This document shows positions 37,294-50,000 of a stretch of DNA of 64,000 nt, piece after piece. Under the pieces are notes generated by a model, which was not told where the DNA came from, searched no databases, and saw nothing but the letters and a program-made list of their open reading frames with translations. The DNA is from Thamnaconus septentrionalis (taxonomy: Eukaryota; Chordata; Actinopteri; Tetraodontiformes; Monacanthidae): contig CM020516.1 in assembly GCA_009823395.1 (NCBI GenBank), positions 9,366,001-9,430,000 on the forward strand, read 5' to 3'. The position numbers were made by a program, and so were the translations under genes. How positions within the stretch are numbered: position 1 is the stretch's first letter; the number at the start of each line of letters is the position of its first letter.

Positions 37294-38001
37294 ATGGAGA
37301 CGCGTTTCGGCCGCTGCCTTTTCACCATTTTCTTGGAGTGGGTCTGGATCTTCAGCACAACTTCAACCCAGGGCGGAACGAGAGCGGAGGTCGTGTGCAT
37401 CCCCGCGTGCCAGCTGCCGCCGGTCACCGCTCTTAGCCGGGATCTGGCGGCGCTGGATTTCGCCAGTTCTGCCGAGGTATCGGCCGAGGAGCTGGCTGGA
37501 TTTATCGACGGTCCGTCCGGCTCGAGGCGCACGGACGGGGACGGGGAAGGAGACGAGAGGCGCCGTGATGTGGGAGGAACTGCGGGAGAAGAAAGTTCAG
37601 CCCGAGTCCCGCCACGGCTGGACGGGACAAACGCAAGTTGGAACCAAGAGGGCGAGTTCAACGCTCAGCATGAACTTCCCGACCCGAAAGAGTTCGACGG
37701 AGGCGTTTTACGCACGGCTTCTCACGCCGTCGCAGGCGCAGACATGAGCGCCAGCATCGCAGGTGTCGAGGACAGTAACGGCACCGAGGGCGAAAATGTG
37801 GCCAATGCCGACGCGACCGGTTGGAGACGGACGCGCAGCCCGAGAAGCGCAGAGACTTGGTCCGGGTTCAGACCGGAGGTGGCGGAGGATGTTTCGTTAC
37901 CGGACCAGGGGGAGCTTCAGCTCACGAGTTCGACGTTCGCACTGAGCGAGGACACGGCTCACAACCAGGCGATGGTGCACTGGTCCGGCCAGAACAGCAG
38001 C
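37294..38001 (+). CDS. sorcs3: sorcs3 exon 1: signal peptide and propeptide
   Basis: 708 nt coding for residues 1-236; ATG context GTAGAATGG is strong (A at -3, G at +4). Starts METRFGRCLFTIFLEWVW, a signal peptide with a Phe/Trp/Leu-rich core. The middle is acidic and poorly conserved (DGDGEGDERRRD), with possible N-glycosylation sites NAS (113), NGT (162) and NSS (234). RRTR (178-181) is a likely proprotein-convertase site. The last residues, FALSEDTAHNQAMVHWSGQN, are the conserved entry into the VPS10 domain. Donor GTGAGT. Confidence 0.92.
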
Positions 38002-41000
38002 GTGAGTGATTTTTACGCACGGCCTCTTGTTTTTTGACGCACCGTGTCGCACCTGTCCACCCGCGTCCCCTCGGCATTGTCATTCGGCTCAATCCTTATT
38101 TTGTTTGAATGGAAAATTATATCAAACAACAAAGATATTTTTAATGCAACTTTTTTTTAATTACATTTTTTGTTTAATTTGGAGCTCTTTGTAAATGACA
38201 AGTTGGTACTTATGGTGCATGTCTGAGCTCACACCACGCTTGGCTTTTTTTTGCATTAGATAGGTGACGGTGCAAACGGCTCCTGTGGCCTCAGGGTGAA
38301 GCAGACATTATCTGACAACCGGGAGGTATGGAGCTGCAAAGGCATTATGCCGGGAAGTAATTCAATGTCACATATACGCTGCTGTGCAAAAGGGGATGAT
38401 GTGAAGTGACAAAATAAAGAGCCAGCGAGATATTACCATCACACGACTGGTTCACTGCAGGTTAAAAACAATGGTTTCTTCTGATCTGTGGTCTCTGAGG
38501 ATGGTGGGGGCACGAGAGGGAAACGTTCAGAGCTTTCATCACAGCGGAGGGTCTATCATTCCAGCTGGTCCTGCACCACTTACTTTAATTATACAAGGAA
38601 AAGGGAAATGATATGGAGCCATTCAGCTAAAACCACTTGCCCTCCTCCCCAACTCTCGATGTGACCTGCAGTTAAGCAGGATTTTAATTATTGGAGTCCC
38701 CCATAATATAAAAAGATCTTGTGTACAGTCGTTTGCCAGAGGGAGGCTTTTTTCGTTGATATTTTTGGCTCACTGAATCCTGGCATTTGGTGTAACTTTG
38801 GAGAAATGTTTTATTTCTGAAATAGAAGCTCAGCTTAAAAAAAGTTCCTATTGGTAATGGGGAATCATTATGTTGCACTCAGCTCTGCAAAAAAAAAAAA
38901 GTGCCAAGTAGCTGTGGAAATTGGCACGAGGCAGTCATCTAAACAGCAAGTGGTCTGGTCTGGCAAGAGGGCGAAACAAAGGCATTTTGCATCCGCAAGA
39001 TCAAAACAAAGGACATCCTTTATTTCTGGCCGGCACGAGCTGCCGGAATTTTTCTCCTTCTTGACAGATATTAATTAGCAGATTTGGAATCCATTTCGCG
39101 AGATGACTGTTAAACAATTTACAAGCGCTGAAGCGCTGATTATTATGCACAATATAAAAAGGGGAAATCATTACTTTGCTGGGAGAAGCGATTAATGAGG
39201 AGAATTAAAGCAGTGAGGTAAACATCAGCAGGCGGAAGGTCACGGTGCTGTTGCATCCCAGAAGGTTTTCTGGCTCAGATGAGTCTTTGACATCTTTTCT
39301 GCTATGGCAATGATTGACCACGCCCATCCTTTTCTGATTGCATCTGCTCTGATTTCATGAGTTTTGTTCCTTTTTGCTTTTCTAGTTTGCGTGTTTCACC
39401 CCGCCCCCCACAGCCGCCCCAGCAGCAATGCTGTTTTCATAACAGCAGGGTTAGGGTTGAGCCACACAGAGAGGATGTACTAAAAACCAAAAACCTGTGT
39501 ATCTGTGTGCATCCCCTGCCGCAGACAGACAACAGAAATGAATATGACCACGGTTAAAATGGGCCGTCAGTGGAAAAACACAGAGAGGGTGTTTGTGCTA
39601 ATTGAAATGTTGTTCCTCTAAATGAAACAGTATGGGCTACTTCACATAACAGCCACAGGCAGAAGGCCAACAAGCCAAAGCGTGGTGGGAGAGTAAAGGT
39701 GCAGAGGTTAAAAAAAGAAAGACGCGGAAAATGTAAAATGTAATCAAACGCCGACGGGGAAAATTCTCCTTCTAATTCAGAACAATCACGAGTTTGCGCC
39801 TCAACGGACTGCGCAGATATTTGTCCTTGGTTGATTATCGGCGGCAATATTGTGTAATTGTTTTCACAGTTTTCACAGTTACATGACATTCTATCCCCCC
39901 CCCCATGCACACCACCCACGCCACAGTCTCATCCGATTACTAATCCCTGTACGGACTTTCCAGCATGCGTTCACACTTCTGATGAACGCTGCACCCCCGT
40001 CTGCCTCTGAGTAGGTGGAGGGCAGGCGGTCATGCAGTAATCGAACCATCTTGCATCTGGTGCGCTTTATTAAAAATCTATTTTTAAAACATCAATATTT
40101 TTTTTCTCCTTGTGTCACAAAATGAAGTTTCTTTTAAATGTTTTTGTTTGATGTGAGAGCAGTCAGTCTGAATGGCCGTGGGCCTCTCCGGGTCTGATTT
40201 TGACAGAAGTTTATAGGAGCCAGTCACACGTCATTCAACAACCTCATCTGACAGGCCGACTGTTTGCGCGAGGTCCGTGCACGTAATACCTCCTGTGGCT
40301 TGTCCATGTGACTCAGTTTTAGTGGGAAGTGCTGCTCCGGCACAGCTCTTAGGGCACTTTTATGCATATGTTGATTTTTGTCATGAATAAAAAAACAGGA
40401 CAAACAAGATTTCTGGCCGCCGACACAGACACAGCGTAGCCAGCCGTCTTCTGCAAAATTCACCTCACCAGTGTAGACATAAATTAATGTGTCTCCATGC
40501 TGTTGTTGAATTTCCCCCAAAATGTGAGCAAAGCCACTCATTTGCTTCTTTCGCTCGCTCCACTTCACAGAAAGTAGTTGCTACAGCATGCCATTGCTGA
40601 ACTTGGCCCTTTGTGACATCACAAAGGGCATTGGTATGTCACTGATACCTCTACCAGGTTAGAGACCTCACACACAGCCAAGGCGTTCACTCTGCCCTCC
40701 ACACAGATGCCCTGCTTTTCTCTCCTTCTAAATATGTGGAAGGTCCAACTAAGCGTCAGCTTTATGTTCCCGCTAGTGTTTTGGAGGAGGCTGTAAACAG
40801 GGCTAAATATGCATTAGATTGCTGCGGCATTGGACTTTACAATGACAAAATAGAGCTAAGAGAGTCTCTATGATACTAAATCAATACTGCCAAACCTTAA
40901 AAGCAAGTTGGTGATGTCACCTGGTTTGTACAGTCTCTGAAAAACACGTTTGACTCGAAGTTCAGCCCATTTCCAAAAAAACTAGCCTCAGACTTATGTT

Positions 41001-44000
41001 GTTGCTTTTCGAATAATGATCTGTCATTACACTTAGACAAACCAGGCTGACAAAACCAGGCTGAAAAAAAAAATCATTTTAGCCCTTCAACACAAAAGAC
41101 ACAGAAAACACAAAAAAAGCCATTTTCTCTCACGTCGTTTCGTAAGCGCAGACCTACTTTTGCGCTTTTCAATGCATCACATTCAGGTCACGGATGTAAT
41201 CATTAATTACAACAAAAGACATAATGGCATTGTTCCGACGGTCCTTCAAACTAAAAAGCCTTGATGGTGAAGGAAATCTGTCGAGTGATAAATGAAATCT
41301 ATGTCCCAGTCGAGTTCCAAAAACTCAAAGAGACATTACATGGGCTGCGAGTAGTTTGCCTCGTGTACCATTCAATTCAGCTGCATGTGGCCAAGTATGG
41401 ACAACGCAATTGGACAAATCAGCTCTGTATTCCATAAAATTCCAGTTTACGCTGTGTAATTTCCCTTGTGCTCTCAGATCATGTATCATCCACCCACATG
41501 GGGCACTGAGTTGTTCTTGTGATTGAACGACGGTCTACAGTTCACCGGGTTCTGGCAAAAAGGAATAAATAAATAACCTCTGCACTTTGGATCAAACGGC
41601 ATAAAGATATGGCCAGAGGGGAACTGTTGAATTCATTTCTAAAAGAGATTCCACATTAGTTGAAGTTGTCATCAGTTGTAAACTTACATGATACAATCAA
41701 CAGATTGACAAGGCGGCGCTGACTTCTCAACTGTAAAAGCAGAAGGCTTGAAGTTAAAGATAATTTTCTGTTTTTTTGTGGTGTGGTCAACTACTGCTCC
41801 AGCCATTTTTGAAGATCCTTTGCACAACTGACGTGACTTTTTCTTTGCAATCGACCAGACCCCAGATTGTTTGTCACGCAGCTTGCTGACTGCTCAGCTG
41901 ATCGATCAGGCATTGCTACTCTCCCCAGGTGAGGCCATGGCGAGAATACATTTGGCAAAGCTATTAAATCGAGCACAGGAGGCACAGCTTGAACTCTGCT
42001 GTTTAGTAATGCTGGTCACCTAAAGAGCTCATATTTCACCCATTTTCTGATCTTCATTTTCCCACCACAGTGTCCAGTGGAGCAGCCTTTTGAAGAAAAA
42101 AAAAAAAAAAAATCATCCCAGAAACTAGAAAGCCCCCTGCTGTTCAAATATGCTCAGTATTAGATCCTTCTAAAAGGAGGGGAATTAAAACCAGGGTATG
42201 AGTGCCTTCTGTGGCATCACTAAGAACTTACTTCCAGAACTACACACTTAACCCCATACCTCCTGAAAAGCAGAAGAGCAAGAAAAAGGAAAAGCTTTTA
42301 TTTTTTTTTTTTTTTTTTTTAACTTAGAATGTAACAAAGATGTAGAATTCAACACAACAATTTCTATTTTCTACTTCAGCACTTTGTCAGAAGGGGATAA
42401 TGATCTAAATCAATTTCCTCTGATTGGTGTAATTCTTTTTTGTGAAGGTGTCAGATGTGTGTTATCCCCCCCTTGTGTTTCTCTAGTGGTTCTCTTCAAA
42501 TACTCTGGTTTTTCTCTTGCGGTCTGGTGCAAGTAAGGTGAATGACAAAGTGTACTTTGCCTGCAGGTTTGAATGCGTTTGTCATTCTGTGTTAGCCCTG
42601 CGAGACTAGCTATCCTGGTGTGTAGCTCGGCGCATGTTGAGATGGACCCCACATCACCTCGAATGTGCCTGTCCAATTTTGTTTGCTCTCCATGCAGTTT
42701 TTTTTTCTTCCGAAAGCCATGGATATCATGATATCATGATTTGCTGTTTGCCACTGGGTTGGTGTGCGGTTGCTTTCTAGTGTCAGTGTCATGTGCAAGA
42801 CCAGGGGCAAGGTCGATAAGGGTAATGCTAGCAGGACAGCAGCTCTGGAAAAGCCAGAGGAAGTGGATTTGATGAGTGAAATGACGTCACTGTTTTTATT
42901 TTTAGCATATTGCACAGCAGCAAACAGTCATCGTCACAGGCAAGATGCTTTATCCACTGCTCCTGGTCAACTTTATCTCAGCTGCACTTTTTTGTAATAA
43001 ATTGTAAAATCTGCCTCATTGGAGACATGCGTGAAGAAGTTTCTTCTGAACTTTTTGGCTTGGAATTGTTTGTCCATTTTTGACAAAAGATTAGTTTTTT
43101 CCACCAAGTATTGCTGAAGTATCTGTCATGGTTCATGTGGCTATGCTGGCTATTTTTTTTTTTTTACGACAGCCTTGCCTCGGCATTCTTCATCATTCTT
43201 CTTCAATAGCGTTGGTTGCTGTTTGAGCTCCACTGAACAATTTCAAAATGTTTTGCATGCGCCATTTTGAATGCACCTGTTTGGCAACACAACTGCATCA
43301 AAAGTATTAACGTTCATTCCATCAGTGACCATGAGGCCATCTAAATAATACGAACAATATTTTTTGGAATTCCCCCTTTTCAATTGTGTTGAACAAATCT
43401 TAGCTTTTCAGAGTAAATTTCAAGGACTTGCATCTCTTCTATCTAGAATTGCATTGATCAATCCAAGAGTGCAGAATTTCTGATGAAAAAGTCTGAGGCC
43501 CCAAAGAAGAAAAGTTTCATAAAAGAAAAACTATTCTGTATCTAGATAAACTGTATCTATTATACATCGGAAAATGTATTTGATTTTTTTATTTTTTAGC
43601 TTTTTTCCCCCCTCTAAAAGTTCTCTGACATCAAAGCCACGATTGACTGGGAGCTTTTTTGAGTTCAGCTCTGGCTGCATAAAATTGCACCTTAGAAGGA
43701 GATACTGGAGAGTCAGTGGGATCAATGATGAAGAAAAACAGAGTTCAAAACAAATTTTCACCTGTAAACCTTCTTTGCCTTTCTTTAAACCTTCACCAAC
43801 TTCCCGAGTGACAGGAAACAACAGGTCAGCACTCAGCAGACCACAGGAGTCCCCCAGGGATGTGTCCCTTCCCCTCTACACTTTTGACTGCATCTTCCAT
43901 CGCATCCTTCCCCAATCAGAACTTCCTGGAGTTGCAAATGCTCAAAATTGATGGAGGTCACTAAAATTTCAAATCCCTTCACCACTATTAACAATACTGT

Positions 44001-47000
44001 CTCGACTGTGGAAAGCTTTCTGAGATCCACTATCTCCACCAACATCACCGCAGTCACCATGTAGAGGTGTGAGGTCCATCTCTATAACCTTAAATCCAGT
44101 CATACAGTCAGTTATCTGCTCTTCAATCATTGTGTTGTTTGGGTTGACAAACAAACAAGACAAGTACAGATTGAAAACATTAGTGCAGGTTTGACCTTCT
44201 TGCGCATCTTCAGACTAAACAGGCAGGTGTCATCGCTGCAGACCCCAAATACCTCGTTAGCATCTTCTATCAAGGAGGCGCTAAAAGCTACAAAGCTCAC
44301 ACAAGTAGATATCAGCACAGCTCTTTTTTTTTGGTTTAGACTTTTTTTGGGGGTAATTTTGTTAAACCGTTAACCAGTCAATTTTGGTTGAAAAAAAAGA
44401 AAACTGTGATGCATGTTCCTGACCTTTTTGCGGTAAATGTCAACCAAATATACATATTCACATGACACCCAGCATCTATTATCTTCTCTTTATACTCTTA
44501 CACACTAGCTGCGTTTCCATTACCCCTAGAATTGAACAAAACCTAAATATCGCAATACAAAACTGGTTATGAAAACACCTGACGTATTGAGGTATAGAGG
44601 TACATCGCAAAAGTGTCATGGAAACACCTTTTTTTTTCTCGCATTCACGCGTCACCGACTTTTGCTTTTAATTTTTTATACAATCCCACCGAGAGCAGTG
44701 GGCAACTGGAATCAAATCCCGTGCACGCGCCTGCATCAGACACCTGATTGTGATTTTAAAACAAGCTTGCCCCGTACGCCACGGTGCCTGTAGCGTGCTG
44801 TATACAACATGTCGGCATGTTCAGACAACCCTTTGAGTCATGCTGTCACTTTGGACCTCCTCTCCTGGAGCGGAGATGGACGGGTTGTTTGCAAGGGTGG
44901 CGACGGACTACTGTGCCGCTGTGTTCAGAAAAAATACAGCGCCGGCATAAATAGATTCATGAAATATACGGCGGTCGGAAATGAAACACCTTGACTCGAG
45001 CTAGGGCAAGTGAAGAGTGGGAACCTCCCACCCCCCCCAACATGTTAGCGGAATCGCGGCAGATAAACAGAGCCGTGGGTATTTAAAGCTCGGCAGAGCG
45101 AAGAAACTACTGGCTGCTTGAGTGCAGCTCTGCCACCGAGCCACCGAGCCTTCCCGTTTCCCTAACACTCGAAATCCTGCAGAGAGCGTTTTTTTGTTGG
45201 CTGGCTGTGCTTCTTTTATTTCTTCTCCAGCGCGCCGTATAAAAGAGCAGAGATTGCTTTTTTGAGGAAAAAAAAAAAATACAGAAAGATTTTTTATATC
45301 GGACAAGAATGAAGTTAACTTGGCTGCAGCAATAGACAATGCCTAATAAAATCTTGTCCTCCCTGTATTAGTTTTATCAGATTGTGTGCTTGTGTTTGCA
45401 GGTTTTCTGTTGTCCTTTCTCCATGCTATCATATATTGCGCTGCTGCTCCATATTACATGTGCTTGACAAGTGTGGAAAATTGTCATAAATATCACCACT
45501 GTGAGTCTGAGACATGAAAGCCAATAGCATTCCCAGCGCTACCTAAAAATCATATTCCCTTGGTGGTAGATGGTCAATATTCCGTTTAAAACCCTCTTTG
45601 CTCTGCTGCTACCCCACATTGCTCTACTGCTAGTGTCTTGTAGCCCACAGTCGGATAACAATGCGGGTGGTTCGAGAAAATTCGAGAAATCTACGGCGAT
45701 GCGCTTTGGCAAAAGTGTTTCAGAGGTCTTCCACGCTGTGGGTGTGGGGCACAAAAAGGGAATCGGTACGAGAAATCCTTCTGCGGCGTATTTATATAAT
45801 CATCCGTGTGGGGGAAATGCACCAGGCCTGCACAAAAACACTTTGGGTAAGCTGTAAGAGATCGAAGTGAAAACGAATTGAGCTCATTTACAAACTGCTT
45901 TACCAGCAACAGTTTCCTGGAGTGGCGAAATGACATCCTTTCAAAAAGACCCAAGCCTTGTTTCATCAATGCTAGCGCCTTTTTCAAGCCTTCTTTTTTA
46001 AAGGAAGCAGGGAATACCACCTGTTCATACTGAACCTGCTTATCCATGGAGTGTTGTTATATATACTTTACTTAGCAGATTTATAATTGGAAATGAAAAA
46101 AAAAACTTGGCATGGTATTGCATATATTGCTTCTCTGCTGAACTTATATTCAGAGTACATACATTAGCGTTTTAAGTGCTGGGAGTTTATGAGCTGATCT
46201 TCAACTATCAGATTCAGCACTTCCAAATAGCGATGGGTCGTTCACGAACAAACCTGTTCTAAGAAGTGAACGAAGAGAGCCGGCTCCTGATTGGCTGGGA
46301 GACGTTTTTTTTTTTCGGAAGCCGATGCGTGGCACTGTCTTGACTAACTGGTCAAAAAATAAAAGAAGCAACAGAAAATCTGAAAGGAGCCACCTGGGAG
46401 CCAAAACAGCCGGTTCTTTTTAGTGAGCCCAGCCTGAAGAACCGGTTCTCTGAAAAGAGTCGGAATTCCCATCACCAGTTCCAAATCCTGAAGCCTTCAA
46501 GGACTTTAAAAGTAACCAACGACCAAGCACTACTTTTCTTTTCTTTTTTTCGGGGTCGGGTTGAGAACTCTCTGTATAATTCGTCCAGTATTGATCCGAC
46601 CCCCTCCTTGTGCACCCTTTCAAACTCAGCGTGTGCCACCGCGGCAGAGCTGCCAAACAAGACGGGGCCTTTTATTAATGGCCAAGAAGCAAATGATTTG
46701 AGGGCGGACTCGCGGATGACGGAGAAGAACGCCGCCCGCCTCGGATGGCTCATCAAGCGAGCCAGCCGCTGCCTCCGCCCAGAGCCGCCAATAAAGTCGA
46801 GGCCTCGCCGCTGTGCATGAAAGCCAGTGAATTTATGTGACCGGTGCGTGAATTATGCCTGGCTGTAGCATGGAGAGTGTTTGGGTCTGTCTCCACAGAA
46901 GATACACACTTGAATACTGCCTCGGGGATATTTCAAAACACTGGGAGACCTTTGAGTTGAGAAAGTGTCTCGTGTATATGGGACATTTGGCTTTGCTATT

Positions 47001-50000
47001 TAGCCGAGTGAGGCGTCGTTACTGTCAGTGGCATAAACGTCAAATCCAGGATTGGATTGCAAAACGGGGGCGAAAGAGAAAGTTTCAACTTCATCTTCCT
47101 CTTTATGCACTGTGACTTCACACCCTCCTCGTCAGTTTTTTTTTCTTTCCTTTTTCAGCATAACACCTTTCGTCTGCTAAGTGAAGATTTCCTTTAGAAC
47201 ACTTGACAAAGCAGAGCATGAAGCAGCGGGTTAGAGAGGCATAAGACACGAACCCGACTGCACCTTGTAGCTGTGGTAAGGAGGTTCAGAAAATCATTAA
47301 GTGAACAGACTAAAACCCAAGTTCACGCAGTTCCTGAAAATAAATAAATAAATAAATTAAAAAGGACTTCATAGACGGTCAATTAAACATCAGCCAATGG
47401 CGATTCAGTGCATTTTAATGAGCCAATATGTGTAAACTCCTTCCTTCTGCATATCTTTCAAAATGAAATAAATGTTTTTTTGCATATTTTGTCAAATATT
47501 TGGCATCCAAACATATTGAACATCTTTACAACTCATATATGATAATAAAGTCAAAAATAAACCCCTTTACTATTTTTTGAAGAAATGAATGTAAAATATG
47601 TGTGAAAATGCTGACCTGTAAAGTCTAGAGCTCTCCCACCGTCTGCATATGTTGTCCGGCTTCTCCCATAGTCCAAAGACAGCCACATCATGCTAACAGA
47701 AGCCTTTGTTCCCAAAGAGAACTTGAGAATATCAGTGTAAAGTGCACGACTCCGCACCAGCACGCCACCTTTCAGTGACAGGTAATCACAAACAACTTAT
47801 TAATCAATAATTGATGATCGTTTCATCTTCAGCAACGGCTCGCACGTGCGCCGCTCCGCTGCGAGCGCCGTTACACCTTTATATAATTAATGACTGCAGT
47901 GACCTGCCACGCGTGGGTAAGTCGACAGCTCTGACTTCAAACAGCACAACATCTGCTCCACGAGGAACTGTTGCCTTTGTTAATGGAATGATTTTAATTG
48001 ATGTGGCAGACGAAAGCCTCTGTACGTTCACCGTCTCGCTGCGACGGCATTGAAGTGCGCGGGGATGCGGCTTCCTGTAGGGGCTCGCCGCTGCGGAGGG
48101 CCGCAGTCGACGCAAATTGAAGTGGACGTCCGCTCCCGTATGGAAAAAAGGCGGCGGCTGATGCCGATTAATGCGGTGATTTCCACCGAGTAAAAGTCTG
48201 AAACTTTTTGCTGAGGAGTGGTCGCTGGAATCTTTAAAATTGTTTTTTTTTCCAGCTCTCAATTCTTTTGGTTCCTTATAACAGTGCTCAGCTGCAAACA
48301 CTTTTGTCTTTCACATGAGCCAGTCGTGATTCACGCCGATTCCCAACTGACCACTGGGTCGCTGTCCCCCCGTAGTAGCCATCTACCAGAATGGTATTTG
48401 TGCGCCTTTCGCTATCTGCGTTTTCATCTTGCCGGTAGACTAGGCAAAAGTTTGCAGTTCGGTAACCATGGCGCAGCATTTAGCCATCAGAGAGGCAGAT
48501 ATTTCCCCCGAGACATCACGGAACATGAGAACAGGCTAAAAAGAGAAAATTGGCCCATCAATCACCATCCCGAGGCAAAACACCGCTTTAAATAATTCTA
48601 TAATTTGGGAAGTGCTCACTCCACAATTTAGCCACAACTCATTCGCCTGAGCTCCCATCAAGCATTTAGCAAAAGTGAGGGAAGCAAGTCCATCTTTCTT
48701 TCAACCATAACTGTACAGTGTTAACATTCCTGCCAATAATTATCTTTGTGGTCTAACTGCTTTATTATGGAATCATCCTTCTGCTTTATCTGTCATCAGA
48801 TGAAAATAATTGTAGCTTTTCAGGCTAAAGCAACTTAATCCCAGCAGTCGCCAGGGCTGAATTAATGGGGAGGTTGTTAGAAATCCCTCCATAAGGAAAC
48901 CCTCACCCTCAACCCCAGCACCTGCGCTCCTAATCTCACCACCTTCCAAGTCAACACTAAGCCTCCTTTTATTCCTAAGTGATGATCAAACCATTTGCGG
49001 TTTGTTTGGCGGCAAGGTGGAAGCTTTACAAAGGATCACGGGTGGAGAAATTAATTTGCTCGCTCACTTGCTGGTTGTCAAGTAATCCAGTTTGGAGAAA
49101 CGATGGCATCACGGCAAAGTAATGGGCGGCGCATGACGGGATACAGAATCAAACGTGGCATTTATTGTAAAGGAGGTGTGTGTGTGTGTGTGTGTGTGGG
49201 GGGGGGGGCTTAATGGGGGGCTTAATGGTGAGAGGCAGATGCTTTGGTCGAGGATTCGGTGAGACAATTTGAAGGCCTCTGCAACGCGGCAAACTTCAAA
49301 CACCTGTTTCACGCGGAAATATGTACAAAGTTAATATTGAATCTGCGCGTGGATGCTCCGACTTGCAGCCACTGGGCTTTGCCTCGCACTTTGAACATTT
49401 CTCAGAGTGCGGGGAACCCATTCAGCAGGGCGAGAGGTGGATGCAAATAGGAGCCGACTGTAGTCCTGGAGCGCGGCCAAGTAAATGCATAAAGTTAATT
49501 GCCATGCAGAATGGGTGCTAATTTTTCCCCCCCGGCCTGCTGCAGGACCGCATACACGGGCGTATGACTTTTCCAAGGTATGAAAACCTCTTTATCAGAT
49601 GACTGAATGCGCGGCACAATCTGCTTTCTGTGCTTGTAGCCAGCCACACAGATCATCTGCGAACCGGCCCTCATTAAAAACGTGGAAAAGTGGAATTTCT
49701 TGCCGAGGTCCTTTACAAAGAGGTCAAAGTAGTGGGAAACAAGACAATCTGTGCGCTTCGTTAACAGTAAAATGGATCCCTGGATACTGGATACTGGATG
49801 CAGTAAATGGCCCAATACTAATAGTCTTCAAGGCACGGACGTTTAGGACAAACACAGGAACTCTGTTCAGGTCACAGAAAGTCTTCGGGACATGCTAATT
49901 GAAGAATGCCTTATAGGGCTTATTCACAGTTAATTTATAGATTTAATTGACAGATAATCAGATACCACTGTGAGCATCATTCATGCAGGACAGAGTTTAT

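Noticed and set aside
37263..37661. Minus-strand frame of 132 codons over sorcs3 exon 1
   Set aside because: Antisense shadow of a GC-rich coding exon; no independent support.
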